NCBI GenBank assembly: GCA_018332375.1
Contig: BOPV01000001.1
Span: forward strand, 2,294,001 to 2,358,000
Reading direction: 5' to 3'
Origin: Roseiterribacter gracilis
Lineage (GTDB): Bacteria > Pseudomonadota > Alphaproteobacteria > BOG-932 > Roseiterribacteraceae
DNA length: 64,000 nt
Under the pieces are notes generated by a model. The model saw only the letters and a program-made list of their open reading frames with translations. It did no database searches and was not told the origin of the DNA. Positions within the stretch are counted from its first letter, which is position 1; every line of letters starts with the position of its first letter. The position numbers and the translations under genes were made by a program. Shown here in pieces: positions 52,740 through 61,678 of the stretch.

Positions 52740-54593
52740 TTACTGGCAGCTCAAGCACTCTTCGTATTTGGTTTCCATCGCGAGACGCGGTTCGACCTGC
52801 GCCGGCACCGTCTTTTTCGCCATGTCGATCGACGACATTTCGGCGCGTTGGATCGACTTCGAACGGCAGTAGTAGAGCGACTTCACGCCCTTCTTCCACG
52901 CCTGGAAGTGGATCTGGTGCAGATCCCTCTTGTGCACGTCGGCGGGGATGAAGACGTTCAGCGACTGCGACTGGCACACGAACGGCGTACGGTCGGCCGC
53001 CAGTTCGATCAACCAGCGCTGGTCGATTTCGAACGCGGTCTTGAACACCATCTTCTCGTGCTCGTTCAGGCAGTCGAGATGCTGCACCGAACCTTCGTTG
53101 AGCAGGATCGAGTTCCAGGTCTCGTCGGTGTTGCGGCCGCGCTCTTCGAGCAATGCTTCGAGCTGCAGGTTGCGCACGCCGAACGAGCCCGACAGCGTCT
53201 TGTGCGTGTAGGCATTGGTCGGGATCGGCTCGATGCCGGGCGAGGTACCGCCGGTGATGATCGAGATCGACGCGGTCGGCGCGATCGCCAATTTGTTCGA
53301 GAAGCGCTCCATGATGCCGTATTCGGCCGCATCCGGGCACGCGCCACGTTCGTGGGCGAGCTTCACCGACGCGGCGTCGGCTTGCAGCTTCACGTGCTGG
53401 AACATCTTGCGGTTCCACACTTTGGCCATCACCGATTCAATCGGCACCGACAGCTTCTGCAGGAACGAGTGGAAGCCCATCACGCCGAGGCCGACCGACC
53501 GTTCGCGCATCGCCGAATATTTGGCGCGCGACATCGAATCCGGTGCCTTGCGGATGAAGTCGTCCATCACATTGTCGAGGAAGCGCAGGCAATCTTCGAC
53601 GAAGGTCGGGTGTTCCTGCCACTCGGTGAAATATTCGAGATTGAGCGACGACAGGCAGCACACTGCGGTGCGCTCCTTGCCGTACGGATCAAGCCCAGTC
53701 GGCAGCGTGATCTCGCTGCACAGATTCGACATCTTCACCGTCAGGCCCGCGAGCTTGTGATGCTCGGGGATGTGACGGTTCACCGTGTCGGTGAACAGCA
53801 GGTACGGCTCGCCGGTTTCGATGCGTGCCGTCAGAATGCGGATCCACAAGGACCGCGCATTGATCTTGCGAATCACCGCGCCGTCTTTGGGGCTGGTCAG
53901 CGCCCATTCTTCGTCATTCTCGACCGCGCGCATGAACGCGTCCGGAATCGCGATGCCGTGATGCAGGTTCAACGCCTTGCGATTCGGATCGCCACCGGTG
54001 GGACGGCGCAGCTCGATGAATTCTTCGATCTCGGGATGATTGACCGGCAGATACACCGCCGCCGAACCACGGCGCAGCGAACCTTGGCTGATCGCCAAGG
54101 TCAGCGAGTCCTGCACGCGAATGAACGGAATGATGCCCGAGGTCTTGCCGTTGCGGCCGACCTTCTCGCCGATCGAACGCAGATTGCCCCAATAGCTGCC
54201 GATGCCGCCGCCGCGGGCAGCCAGCCAGACATTCTCGTTCCACAGATCGACGATGCCGGTGAGCGCGTCGGTGCTCTCATTCAGGAAGCACGAAATCGGC
54301 AGGCCGCGATTCGTCCCGCCATTCGACAGGACCGGCGTCGCCGGCATGAACCACAGCTTCGAGATGTAGTCGTAGAGCCGCTGGGCGTGCTCCGAATCGT
54401 CGGCGTAATAGAGCGCCACGCGCGCAAACAGGTCCTGAAAGGACTCGTCCGGCAGCAAATAGCGGTCGAGAAGGGTCGCCTTCCCGAAGTCGGTCAGTAG
54501 CGCATCGCGCGACGGATCGGTGCGGAGTCGCGTTCCAGCTTCCGTCTGCAACACGTCGAACATGCCCGCCTCCCCCGCCGAATCGTTGCTCAT
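52740..54593 (-). CDS. nrdA: Ribonucleotide reductase class I alpha subunit, lacking an ATP cone
   Basis: The 617-residue catalytic subunit. The active site is complete: Cys102 in GLPISCFLNES, Asn290, Cys292 and Glu294 in KMSNLCSEITLP, and Cys312 in TAVCCLSSLNL. The C-terminal redox tail ends YEECLSCQ. The protein starts directly in the specificity/barrel region (FGKATLLDRYLLPDESFQDL) with no N-terminal ATP-cone domain, so it should lack dATP feedback through that module. It leads the unit nrdA, small gene, nrdB. An NrdR-like box precedes it. Confidence 0.94.
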   Translation of the reverse strand: MSNDSAGEAGMFDVLQTEAGTRLRTDPSRDALLTDFGKATLLDRYLLPDESFQDLFARVALYYADDSEHAQRLYDYISKLWFMPATPVLSNGGTNRGLPISCFLNESTDALTGIVDLWNENVWLAARGGGIGSYWGNLRSIGEKVGRNGKTSGIIPFIRVQDSLTLAISQGSLRRGSAAVYLPVNHPEIEEFIELRRPTGGDPNRKALNLHHGIAIPDAFMRAVENDEEWALTSPKDGAVIRKINARSLWIRILTARIETGEPYLLFTDTVNRHIPEHHKLAGLTVKMSNLCSEITLPTGLDPYGKERTAVCCLSSLNLEYFTEWQEHPTFVEDCLRFLDNVMDDFIRKAPDSMSRAKYSAMRERSVGLGVMGFHSFLQKLSVPIESVMAKVWNRKMFQHVKLQADAASVKLAHERGACPDAAEYGIMERFSNKLAIAPTASISIITGGTSPGIEPIPTNAYTHKTLSGSFGVRNLQLEALLEERGRNTDETWNSILLNEGSVQHLDCLNEHEKMVFKTAFEIDQRWLIELAADRTPFVCQSQSLNVFIPADVHKRDLHQIHFQAWKKGVKSLYYCRSKSIQRAEMSSIDMAKKTVPAQVEPRLAMETKYEECLSCQ

Positions 54594-54913
54594 CCACGAA
54601 CCCGTTCAGGCGCTCGTGTGGAAAACTTCATGTAAAACACGAAGTCTTGTGTCTTGAGTGAGCGACCGTACCACATATCGTTGGTTTGTGAAGGCGAGAG
54701 TGGGTCCACCGGCGCGCTCCGTACCGCATTGAAGCCGCACAATGTTCTGTTTCCGTTCACGTTTTCAAGGGCCGTTTTCGGCGCTGCTAGGCTTGCTAAA
54801 TTATGAACCGACGGCGCGTTCGGGGCATGCTCCGGCGCGTTCTCGAACGATCCTTGGCCTCTCTTTTTTCGCCGCTGCGCGCAGTGCGGCGGCAGGCCGG
54901 GTAGGGAGACATC
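54594..54913. promoter_or_regulatory. nrdA upstream region with an NrdR-like box and a DnaA-like box
   Basis: This 320-base interval lies between the divergent nrdA and pcp genes and holds no convincing gene. ACACGAAGTCTTGTGT at 54637-54652 resembles the NrdR box. TTTTCCACA (minus strand, 54617-54625) fits the DnaA-box pattern TTWTNCACA. A weaker second NrdR-like half lies near 54671. These suit nucleotide-pool and replication-linked control of nrd genes. The remainder toward pcp shows nothing I can name. Confidence 0.55.
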
Positions 54914-55504
54914 ATGCAACCGCTCCTCGTCACCGGCTTTGGCGCCTTCGGCAGCGTCGCGAACAACCCAACCGAGCAGATCGCGTGCGCGCTCGACGGC
55001 ATGCATCTGGCGGACGGACGCCGAATCGTCGGCGCGGTGTTGCCGGTCTCGGCAGCGCGGGCACCGGGCGAACTGGACGCGCTGCTGGCCGCGCATGACC
55101 CGATCGCGGTCGTGCTGACCGGCGTCGACGAACGCGCCACCCACCTGAAACTCGAAACCCGGGCGGCCAACGAGCTCGCCTTTCGGATCGCCGACAATGA
55201 CGGCGTGGTGCGCGACGGCGAGGCGGTGATCGAAGGCGCCGCCGCTGCGCTGGCCAGTTCGCTGCCGCTCGAGGCCATCGAATCAGCGCTGCTGCGGGCG
55301 GCGGTCGCGCATGCGCGGTCGAACGATGCCGGCCGCTATCTCTGCAACCTGGTCTTCTTTCATCTGCGCGCGACGCGGCCGGCCCTGCCCGGCGGGTTCG
55401 TCCATGTGCCGCCGCTGGAGACCTGGCCGGTCGCGCATACGCAGTCGGCGATTCGATTGGTCGCCGAAGCGACCAACGCGGCGCTGGCACCGGTCCACGT
55501 TTGA
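54914..55504 (+). CDS. Pyroglutamyl-peptidase I (peptidase C15)
   Basis: A 196-residue cytoplasmic cysteine peptidase family protein that removes N-terminal pyroglutamate. It begins MQPLLVTGFGAFGSVANNPT; the catalytic glutamate region is GVDERATHLKLETRAAN, the nucleophile lies in DAGRYLCNLVFF (about Cys147) and the histidine in GGFVHVPPLE. It is the first gene of the long plus-strand run that continues into the arsenosugar-type cluster; its stop overlaps the next start (TGATG). Its link to the pathway is not obvious. Confidence 0.86.
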   Translation: MQPLLVTGFGAFGSVANNPTEQIACALDGMHLADGRRIVGAVLPVSAARAPGELDALLAAHDPIAVVLTGVDERATHLKLETRAANELAFRIADNDGVVRDGEAVIEGAAAALASSLPLEAIESALLRAAVAHARSNDAGRYLCNLVFFHLRATRPALPGGFVHVPPLETWPVAHTQSAIRLVAEATNAALAPVHV

Positions 55505-57144
55505 TGGTCCCGCGCGATCCGCGCACGCAGCTGCGCACGCACGAAGTCACCAACCAGGCGCCGCCGCTGGTGGGCTACGACGTCGCCGACGATCCAGCAC
55601 TGCTCGGCGCATTGAAAACATTCGGCGCCGGCTGGGCGATCGACGAGGTGCGTTCCTTCGGGCGCGAAATCGGCCGTGACGACGTGTTGGAACTGGCGCG
55701 GCAGGCGAACCGCTTCCCGCCCGAATTGAAACTGTTCGATCGCTACGGCCAGCGCATCGACGAAGTCGACTTCCACCCCGCCTATCACGCGCTGATGACG
55801 ATCGCGATGCGGGGGCAAATCCATGCGCGTGGCTGGCGCGACGCAAAACCAGGCGCGCAAGTCGTCCGCACTGCGCTCGCCTATTTGATGAACCAGATCG
55901 AGTCGGGCGTGTGCTGTCCGATGGCGATGACCTGCGCCATCGTCCCGGCGCTGCGCAACGAGCCAGCATTGGCGAAAATCTGGGAGCCGCGTTTCACCGC
56001 GACCGACTATGACGGGCGCGCAATTCCGGCCAACGAGAAAAGCGCCTGCACCGCCGGTATGGCGATGACCGAAAAACAAGGCGGCTCGGATGTGCGTGCA
56101 AACACGACGCGCGCTGAACCGCTCGACGCGGCGCGCAACGAATTCCGCCTGACTGGCCATAAATGGTTTTGCTCGGCACCGATGTCGGACGCGTTTCTCA
56201 CGCTCGCCTACACCGATGCCGGCCTCACCTGTTTCTTCGTGCCGCGCTGGACGCCGGACGGCGCACGCAATGCGATCCAGCTGCAACGGTTGAAAGACAA
56301 GCTGGGCAATAAGTCGAACGCATCGAGCGAAATCGAATATGACGGCGCCTGGGCGCAGCGTGTCGGCCCCGAAGGACGCGGCGTCGCCACCATCATCGAC
56401 ATGGTGCAGCAAACGCGGCTCGATTGCGTGCTTGGTTCAGCCGGGCTGATCCGCCAGGCGACCTTGCAGGCAGCGCATCACGCGCGGCATCGCAGCGCGT
56501 TTCAAAAACGGCTGATCGATCAGCCCGCAATGCGCGCGGTGCTGGCCGACCTGACGTTGGAAGCCGAAGCGGCGACATGGCTCGCGCTGCGATTGGGTGC
56601 AGCGCTGGAAGATCCGAACCAGCGCGCCTTCGCACGCGTCGCGACTGCAATCGGAAAATACTGGGTCTGCAAACGCGCACCGCACGCGGTCTACGAGGCG
56701 ATGGAATGCCTCGGTGGCGCCGGCTACGTCGAAGAGACGGTGCTGCCGCGCCTCTACCGCGAAGCGCCGGTCAATTCGATCTGGGAAGGATCGGGCAACG
56801 TCATCGCGCTCGACGTTCTGCGCGCCTTCGCGCGGGAGCCAGAGTCAGTTGCGGCACTGCGTGCCGAATTGGACACAGCGCGCGGCGGCGACGCTGCGTA
56901 CGACGCGGCGCTGGATGCAACCTTGGCCGCGCTTGGCAACAAAGACGACGTTGAACGGCGTGCACGGTACCTCACCGAACGGCTGGCAGTGCTGCTGCAA
57001 GCAAGTTTGCTGCTACGGCATGCGCCGCGCGCGATTGCCGACGCATTCGTCGCCTGGCGCTTGCGCGAACCGGCGGCGACGTTCGGCGCCGCCGCGCCCG
57101 CGATCGATCTCGACGCGGTACTCGGCCGCATGCCGTCGCCGTAA
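55504..57144 (+). CDS. AidB-like acyl-CoA dehydrogenase superfamily flavoprotein
   Basis: A 546-residue flavoprotein of the isovaleryl-CoA dehydrogenase/AidB group. The AidB signature CTAGMAMTEKQGGSDVRANT (about 182-201) and EAPVNSIWEGSGNVIALDVL (about 420-439) are present, as is VYEAMECLGGAGYVEETVLP. AidB binds DNA and is induced by alkylating agents; true acyl-CoA substrates are doubtful for this group. The start is ATG at 55504 overlapping the pcp stop. It lies 31 bases before the transferase gene, within the cluster. Confidence 0.88.
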   Translation: MVPRDPRTQLRTHEVTNQAPPLVGYDVADDPALLGALKTFGAGWAIDEVRSFGREIGRDDVLELARQANRFPPELKLFDRYGQRIDEVDFHPAYHALMTIAMRGQIHARGWRDAKPGAQVVRTALAYLMNQIESGVCCPMAMTCAIVPALRNEPALAKIWEPRFTATDYDGRAIPANEKSACTAGMAMTEKQGGSDVRANTTRAEPLDAARNEFRLTGHKWFCSAPMSDAFLTLAYTDAGLTCFFVPRWTPDGARNAIQLQRLKDKLGNKSNASSEIEYDGAWAQRVGPEGRGVATIIDMVQQTRLDCVLGSAGLIRQATLQAAHHARHRSAFQKRLIDQPAMRAVLADLTLEAEAATWLALRLGAALEDPNQRAFARVATAIGKYWVCKRAPHAVYEAMECLGGAGYVEETVLPRLYREAPVNSIWEGSGNVIALDVLRAFAREPESVAALRAELDTARGGDAAYDAALDATLAALGNKDDVERRARYLTERLAVLLQASLLLRHAPRAIADAFVAWRLREPAATFGAAAPAIDLDAVLGRMPSP

Positions 57145-57175
57145 CCGCCGCCCTGCGCGTCCGAACCAGCCCCCG

Positions 57176-57766
57176 ATGCGCACCGTCATCGTCTTTGCCA
57201 AACCGCCGCGCCGTGGCGCCGCCAAAAAGCGGCTTGCGCGTGCGATCGGCGACGGTCCCGCGCTGGCCTTTTATCGCACCAACTTGGCTTCGCTGCTGCA
57301 ACGTCTGGCGCGCGATCCGCGCTGGCGCGTCGTCGTCGCGGTCACACCCGATCGCACCAGGCTGCAGGTTCCGCACGGCGTGACCGTTGTCGCGCAAGGG
57401 CGCGGCGATCTTGGCGCACGCATGGCGCGCGCGCTGCATCCGCGCAGCGCGATCGCGCGCGGACCGGCGGTGATCGTCGGCAGCGACGTGCCTGCGCTGG
57501 ATCGTGCGCATGTCTGGCGCGCCTTCCGCGCGCTGGGCGCAGCGCGCTTCACGTTCGGCCCCGCCCCGGACGGTGGCTATTGGTTGGTCGGCAGCGATCG
57601 CCGCCACGCCCAGCCGCATCGTCTGTTTCGCGACGTGCGTTGGTCGAGCGCGCATGCGCTGGCCGACAGTCTTGCAACTTTGCCGCCCGGTGCCGCTTGC
57701 GTCTTGGCGGACCGGCTCGACGATGTCGATGACGGCGACTCCTACGCACGGTGGCGCGCAGCATGA
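57176..57766 (+). CDS. TIGR04282-type glycosyltransferase (arsenosugar/selenodomain-associated transferase 1)
   Basis: A 196-residue MobA-like nucleotidyl/glycosyltransferase. The N-terminus MRTVIVFAKPPRRGAAKKRL is the family start, GPAVIVGSDVPALDRAHVW is the metal-binding GSD and FGPAPDGGYWLVGSD is the third landmark. TIGR04282 proteins co-occur with ArsS-type radical SAM enzymes and are predicted to transfer a sugar or nucleotide. Its stop overlaps the next start (ATGA), placing it firmly in the operon. Confidence 0.86.
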   Translation: MRTVIVFAKPPRRGAAKKRLARAIGDGPALAFYRTNLASLLQRLARDPRWRVVVAVTPDRTRLQVPHGVTVVAQGRGDLGARMARALHPRSAIARGPAVIVGSDVPALDRAHVWRAFRALGAARFTFGPAPDGGYWLVGSDRRHAQPHRLFRDVRWSSAHALADSLATLPPGAACVLADRLDDVDDGDSYARWRAA

Positions 57767-59883
57767 ACAAGAGTTTCGCCCGGCTGCTGGTCGCCGCATT
57801 GGTGGTGGGCAGTATCGCCGCCTTCTTCGCACTGGACCTGCAGCATCAGCTGACGTTCGACGCGCTGGCGGAGCGCCGTGCCTCGCTGGCCACGACGATC
57901 GAACAGGCGCCGTTGCAAGCCGCACTGCTCTTCCTCGCGATCTATATTGCGGTGACGGCGCTGTCGCTGCCGGGCGCTGCGATCATGACCTTGGCGGCGG
58001 GCGCGTTGTTCGGGTTCGGTACCGGCACAGTCCTCGCGTCGATCGGCAGCGTCACCGGCGCCACCCTCGCCTTTCTCGCCGCGCGCTTTGTGCTGCGCGA
58101 TTTCGTGCAGCGTCGCTTTGGCGCCAGCCTACGTTCGATCGATGAAGGTTTTACCCGCGAAGGTGCGACCTACTTGCTGGCGCTGCGACTGGCGCCGGTG
58201 TTTCCGTTCTTTCTCGTCAATCTGGTGGTGGCGCTGACCAAGCTGCCGACGCGCACTTACGTTCTCTACAGCTGGATCGGCATGTTGCCGGGCACGTTGG
58301 TCTTCATCTGGGCCGGCACGCAGTTGGCGACGATTCACAGCCCCAAAGACATTCTGTCGGGCGGCTTGCTCGCTGCCTTCCTCGCGCTGGCGCTGTTTCC
58401 AATCGTGGCCAAACGCGTCTGGGCTGCACAACAGCGGCGGCGCGCACTGTCCAAATGGACCAAGCCCAGCAGCTTCGATTTCAATCTGATTGTGATCGGC
58501 GCCGGCTCGGCCGGGCTGGTCGCATCGCTGATCGGCAGCGCGACCAAAGCGAAAGTCGCGCTGATCGAGCGCGAGAGGATGGGCGGCGATTGCCTTAACA
58601 CAGGTTGCGTTCCGTCCAAGGCGTTGATCCGCACCACGCGCCTGTTGGCCGACGCAGCGCGCGCCAAAGAATTCGGCCTCGATCGCATGACTGCCAGTTT
58701 CGACTTCGCGGCGGTGATGGATCGCGTGCGCAATGTCGTGGCGCAGGTCGAGCCGCATGACAGCGAAGAGCGTTATCGCGGCCTCGGCGTCGACGTGTTG
58801 CGCGGCGAGGCGCGCATCGTCGATCCGTGGCGCGTGCAGTTGGGCGATCGCACCCTGACCGCGCGCGCCATCGTGGTTGCCAGCGGCGCGGCGCCGTTGG
58901 TGCCGAACCTGCCGGGCCTGTCCGACTATCTCACCAGCGAGACGATCTGGAATTTGCGCGCGCTGCCGCAGCGCCTCGTCGTGCTGGGCGGCGGACCGAT
59001 CGGCTGCGAGCTGGCGCAATGTTTCCGGCGTCTCGGATCCGACGTCACCATCGTCGACCAGGCGCCGCGCCTGCTGACCAAAGAGGACGAAGACGCAGCC
59101 GACGCAGTCGCCGCCAAATTCCGCGCCGAAGGCATCAAGCTGGTGCTGGGCGAAAAGGCCGAGCGGTTCGATGGCAAAGTGCTGATCACCGCCAACGGCA
59201 CGCGGATCGAGTTCGATCAAATTCTGCTGGCGCTGGGACGCAAGCCGCGCACGGTGGGCTTTGGCCTCGAAGAGCTGGGCGTGCAAATCACCAAGCAAGG
59301 CACGATCGAACATGACGAGACGCTGCGCAGCACCTCGATCCCGACCATTCACGTCGCGGGTGACGTCGCCGGTCCGTTCCAATTCACCCATGTCGCCGGG
59401 CATCAGGGGTTCTACGCCGCGTTCAACGCGCTGTTCGGCGATCTGATCCGGCTCAAAGCCGACTATCGCGTCATTCCCTGGGCCACCTTCACCGAACCCG
59501 AAGTGGCGCGCGTCGGCCTGTCCGAGAACGAAGCCAAGGAACGCGGCATCGCGGTCGAAATCGTGCGCTACGGCATCGACGATCTCGACCGTGCCATCGC
59601 CGACAGCGACGCCTATGGTTTCGTGAAGCTGCTGGTCAAACCGGGCAGCGACAAAATCCTGGGCGCCACCATCGTCGGGCCGCATGCGGGCGATCTGCTG
59701 CACGAATTCGTGCTGGCGATGAAATGCGGCATCGGGCTCAAAAAGATCCTGGGCACGGTGCACGCCTATCCCACCCTGGCCGAAGCGACGAAGTACGCAG
59801 CCAGCACGTGGCGCAAGGCGCATGTTGCAGGCTGGCAATTGAACGTTGCGGCGCGCTATCACCGTTGGCGTAGAGGAACCTGA
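57763..59883 (+). CDS. TVP38/TMEM64 membrane domain fused to a pyridine nucleotide-disulfide oxidoreductase
   Basis: A 706-residue fusion. Residues about 1-220 form a polytopic TVP38/DedA-like domain (SLPGAAIMTLAAGALFGFGT; ALRLAPVFPFFLVNLVVALT). Residues about 235-706 form an FAD/NAD(P) oxidoreductase with LIVIGAGSAGLVASLIGS, the redox-active GGDCLNTGCVPSKA, a second dinucleotide site VVLGGGPIGCELAQCFRRLG, and a dimerisation domain ending HAYPTLAEATKYAAS. There is no heavy-metal-associated domain and no C-terminal cysteine pair, so it is not mercuric reductase. It overlaps both neighbours by one or four bases. It probably reduces a thiol or arsenical at the membrane, but this is inference. 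Confidence 0.9.
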   Translation: MNKSFARLLVAALVVGSIAAFFALDLQHQLTFDALAERRASLATTIEQAPLQAALLFLAIYIAVTALSLPGAAIMTLAAGALFGFGTGTVLASIGSVTGATLAFLAARFVLRDFVQRRFGASLRSIDEGFTREGATYLLALRLAPVFPFFLVNLVVALTKLPTRTYVLYSWIGMLPGTLVFIWAGTQLATIHSPKDILSGGLLAAFLALALFPIVAKRVWAAQQRRRALSKWTKPSSFDFNLIVIGAGSAGLVASLIGSATKAKVALIERERMGGDCLNTGCVPSKALIRTTRLLADAARAKEFGLDRMTASFDFAAVMDRVRNVVAQVEPHDSEERYRGLGVDVLRGEARIVDPWRVQLGDRTLTARAIVVASGAAPLVPNLPGLSDYLTSETIWNLRALPQRLVVLGGGPIGCELAQCFRRLGSDVTIVDQAPRLLTKEDEDAADAVAAKFRAEGIKLVLGEKAERFDGKVLITANGTRIEFDQILLALGRKPRTVGFGLEELGVQITKQGTIEHDETLRSTSIPTIHVAGDVAGPFQFTHVAGHQGFYAAFNALFGDLIRLKADYRVIPWATFTEPEVARVGLSENEAKERGIAVEIVRYGIDDLDRAIADSDAYGFVKLLVKPGSDKILGATIVGPHAGDLLHEFVLAMKCGIGLKKILGTVHAYPTLAEATKYAASTWRKAHVAGWQLNVAARYHRWRRGT

Positions 59884-60830
59884 TGCGCAGTTTCGCCGCC
59901 ACTCTGACCGACCATGGACGCACGCTCACCCGCGACACGGTGACGGTGCTGCAGATCAATCTCGGCAAGCGCTGCAACCAGGCCTGCCATCACTGTCACG
60001 TCGAAGCCGGCCCGAAACGCAGCGAGATGATGGATGCGCGCACCGCCGACCGTCTGATCGAGCTGCTGGCGTCGGCTCCGCACGTGCGCACCGTCGACAT
60101 CACCGGCGGCGCGCCCGAGCTGAACCCGCAGTTCCGCCGCCTCGTCACCGCCGCGCGCGCGCTTGGCAAAGACGTGATCGATCGCTGCAACCTCACGATT
60201 CTGTTCGAGCCAGGCCAGGAAACCACGGCGCAGTTTCTCGCCGATCACCAGGTTGCGATCGTCGCGTCGCTGCCCTGCTACAGCGAAAAGAATGTCGATG
60301 CGCAGCGCGGGCGCGGCGTGTTCGGGCAAAGCATCAAGGCACTGCAGCTGCTGAACCGGCTCGGCTATGGCACGACGCGGCAGCTCGACCTCGTCTACAA
60401 TCCGGTCGGTGCGCATCTGCCGCCAGCACAAGCGGCGCTCGAGCAGGATTACCGGACGCGATTGCGCTCGGATTTCGGGATCGAATTCTCGCGCCTGCTG
60501 ACCATCACCAACATGCCGATCAGCCGCTTCCTGCATGCGCTGGAACGTGACGGCGAAGCGCAAGCCTATCAGCAATTGCTGATCGACAGTTTCAATCCGC
60601 AGGCCGTCGACGGCGTCATGTGCCGGTCGATGTTGTCGGTCGGCTGGGACGGCAAGCTCTATGATTGTGACTTCAACCAGATGCTGGAGATGAAATTGCC
60701 CGGCCCGTCCCACACGATCTGGGACATCGATACGCTGGCTGCGGTCGACCGGCGCATCGCGATGGGGCCGCATTGTTTCGGCTGCACCGCCGGCGCCGGC
60801 AGCTCCTGCGGCGGCGCGCTCGCAGCATGA
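59883..60830 (+). CDS. arsS: ArsS-type radical SAM protein (arsenosugar biosynthesis)
   Basis: A 315-residue radical SAM enzyme. The [4Fe-4S] cysteines are Cys31, Cys35 and Cys38 in GKRCNQACHHCHVEAGP. The C-terminal domain has MCRSMLSVGWDGKLYDCDFN and HCFGCTAGAGSSCGG, typical of the ArsS/DUF3641 family. ArsS transfers 5'-deoxyadenosine to dimethylarsinous acid, giving the arsenosugar precursor. The start overlaps the stop before it and the stop overlaps the phosphorylase gene. This is the key gene for reading the cluster. Confidence 0.9.
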   Translation: MRSFAATLTDHGRTLTRDTVTVLQINLGKRCNQACHHCHVEAGPKRSEMMDARTADRLIELLASAPHVRTVDITGGAPELNPQFRRLVTAARALGKDVIDRCNLTILFEPGQETTAQFLADHQVAIVASLPCYSEKNVDAQRGRGVFGQSIKALQLLNRLGYGTTRQLDLVYNPVGAHLPPAQAALEQDYRTRLRSDFGIEFSRLLTITNMPISRFLHALERDGEAQAYQQLLIDSFNPQAVDGVMCRSMLSVGWDGKLYDCDFNQMLEMKLPGPSHTIWDIDTLAAVDRRIAMGPHCFGCTAGAGSSCGGALAA

Positions 60831-61678
60831 CTCTCGGCATCGTCGGCGGAACCGGCCTCTACAAATTCGACGGGTTGGACATCCAGGAAGAGCGCGCGGT
60901 CGAAACGCCGTTCGGTGTACCGTCGGCGCCGCTCGTCCGCGGCCTGCATGCTGGCAAAGAAATCTGGTTTCTGGCGCGCCACGGCGCCGGGCACGCCAAG
61001 CTGCCGCATGAAGTCAATTACCGCGCCAACGTCTTTGCGCTGAAACAGGTCGGCGTCACGCACGCAATCGGCGTCAGCGCGGTCGGCAGTTTGCGCGAAG
61101 AGATCGCGCCCGGCGACCTCACCATCCCGGCGCAGTATTTCGATTGGACGCGTGGACGGCGCGAAGCGACGTTCTTCGGCAACGGCGTCGCGGCGCATGT
61201 CTCGACCGCCGAACCGACCTGCGCCGAACTGACCAAGCGCGTTGTGGATGCCGCCGCATCGATCGGCACCAAGATCCGCACCGGCACCACCTACGCCTGC
61301 GTCGAAGGTCCGCGCCTCGGCACGCGCGCCGAGAGTTTCTTTCTGCGCGGGCCGGCTGGTTGCGACGTCGTCGGCATGACCAACGTACCCGAGGCGTTTC
61401 TGATGCGCGAAGCACAGATCGCCTATTGCACCGTTGCAATCGCGACCGACTGGGATTGCTGGCGCGATGATCCGTCGACCCATGTCACCGTCGCCGACGT
61501 GATTGCACGCTACGGGGCTAGCCTCGCCACCGCGGTTGCGGTGATGCGCCAGGCAATCGCGACGCAGGATTTCAGCTTCGACTGTCCGTCGCGCCACGCG
61601 CTGGAGATGGCGCTGCTGACGCCGGACGCTGCGCTGACGCCGGCGCAGCGAAGCTGGATTGACGTGCTGCGCACGTGA
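60827..61678 (+). CDS. Methylthioadenosine phosphorylase-like nucleoside phosphorylase
   Basis: A 283-residue trimeric purine nucleoside phosphorylase family protein. Phosphate binding is GIVGGTGLYKF and FLARHGAGHAKLPHEVNYRA; TYACVEGPRLGTRAES and DVVGMTNVPEAFLMREA follow. Asp208 and Asp210 in ATDWDCW correspond to the residues that select adenine in MTA phosphorylases. In this setting it may release adenine from 5'-deoxy-5'-dimethylarsinoyl-adenosine to give the ribose-1-phosphate. It also fits ordinary MTA salvage. It overlaps both neighbours by four bases. Confidence 0.9.
   Translation: MTLGIVGGTGLYKFDGLDIQEERAVETPFGVPSAPLVRGLHAGKEIWFLARHGAGHAKLPHEVNYRANVFALKQVGVTHAIGVSAVGSLREEIAPGDLTIPAQYFDWTRGRREATFFGNGVAAHVSTAEPTCAELTKRVVDAAASIGTKIRTGTTYACVEGPRLGTRAESFFLRGPAGCDVVGMTNVPEAFLMREAQIAYCTVAIATDWDCWRDDPSTHVTVADVIARYGASLATAVAVMRQAIATQDFSFDCPSRHALEMALLTPDAALTPAQRSWIDVLRT

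Noticed and set aside
57763..59883. Mercuric reductase
   Set aside because: There is no heavy-metal-associated domain, the C-terminal vicinal cysteines are absent, and no mer genes are near. The CVPSK disulfide alone is shared by many oxidoreductases.
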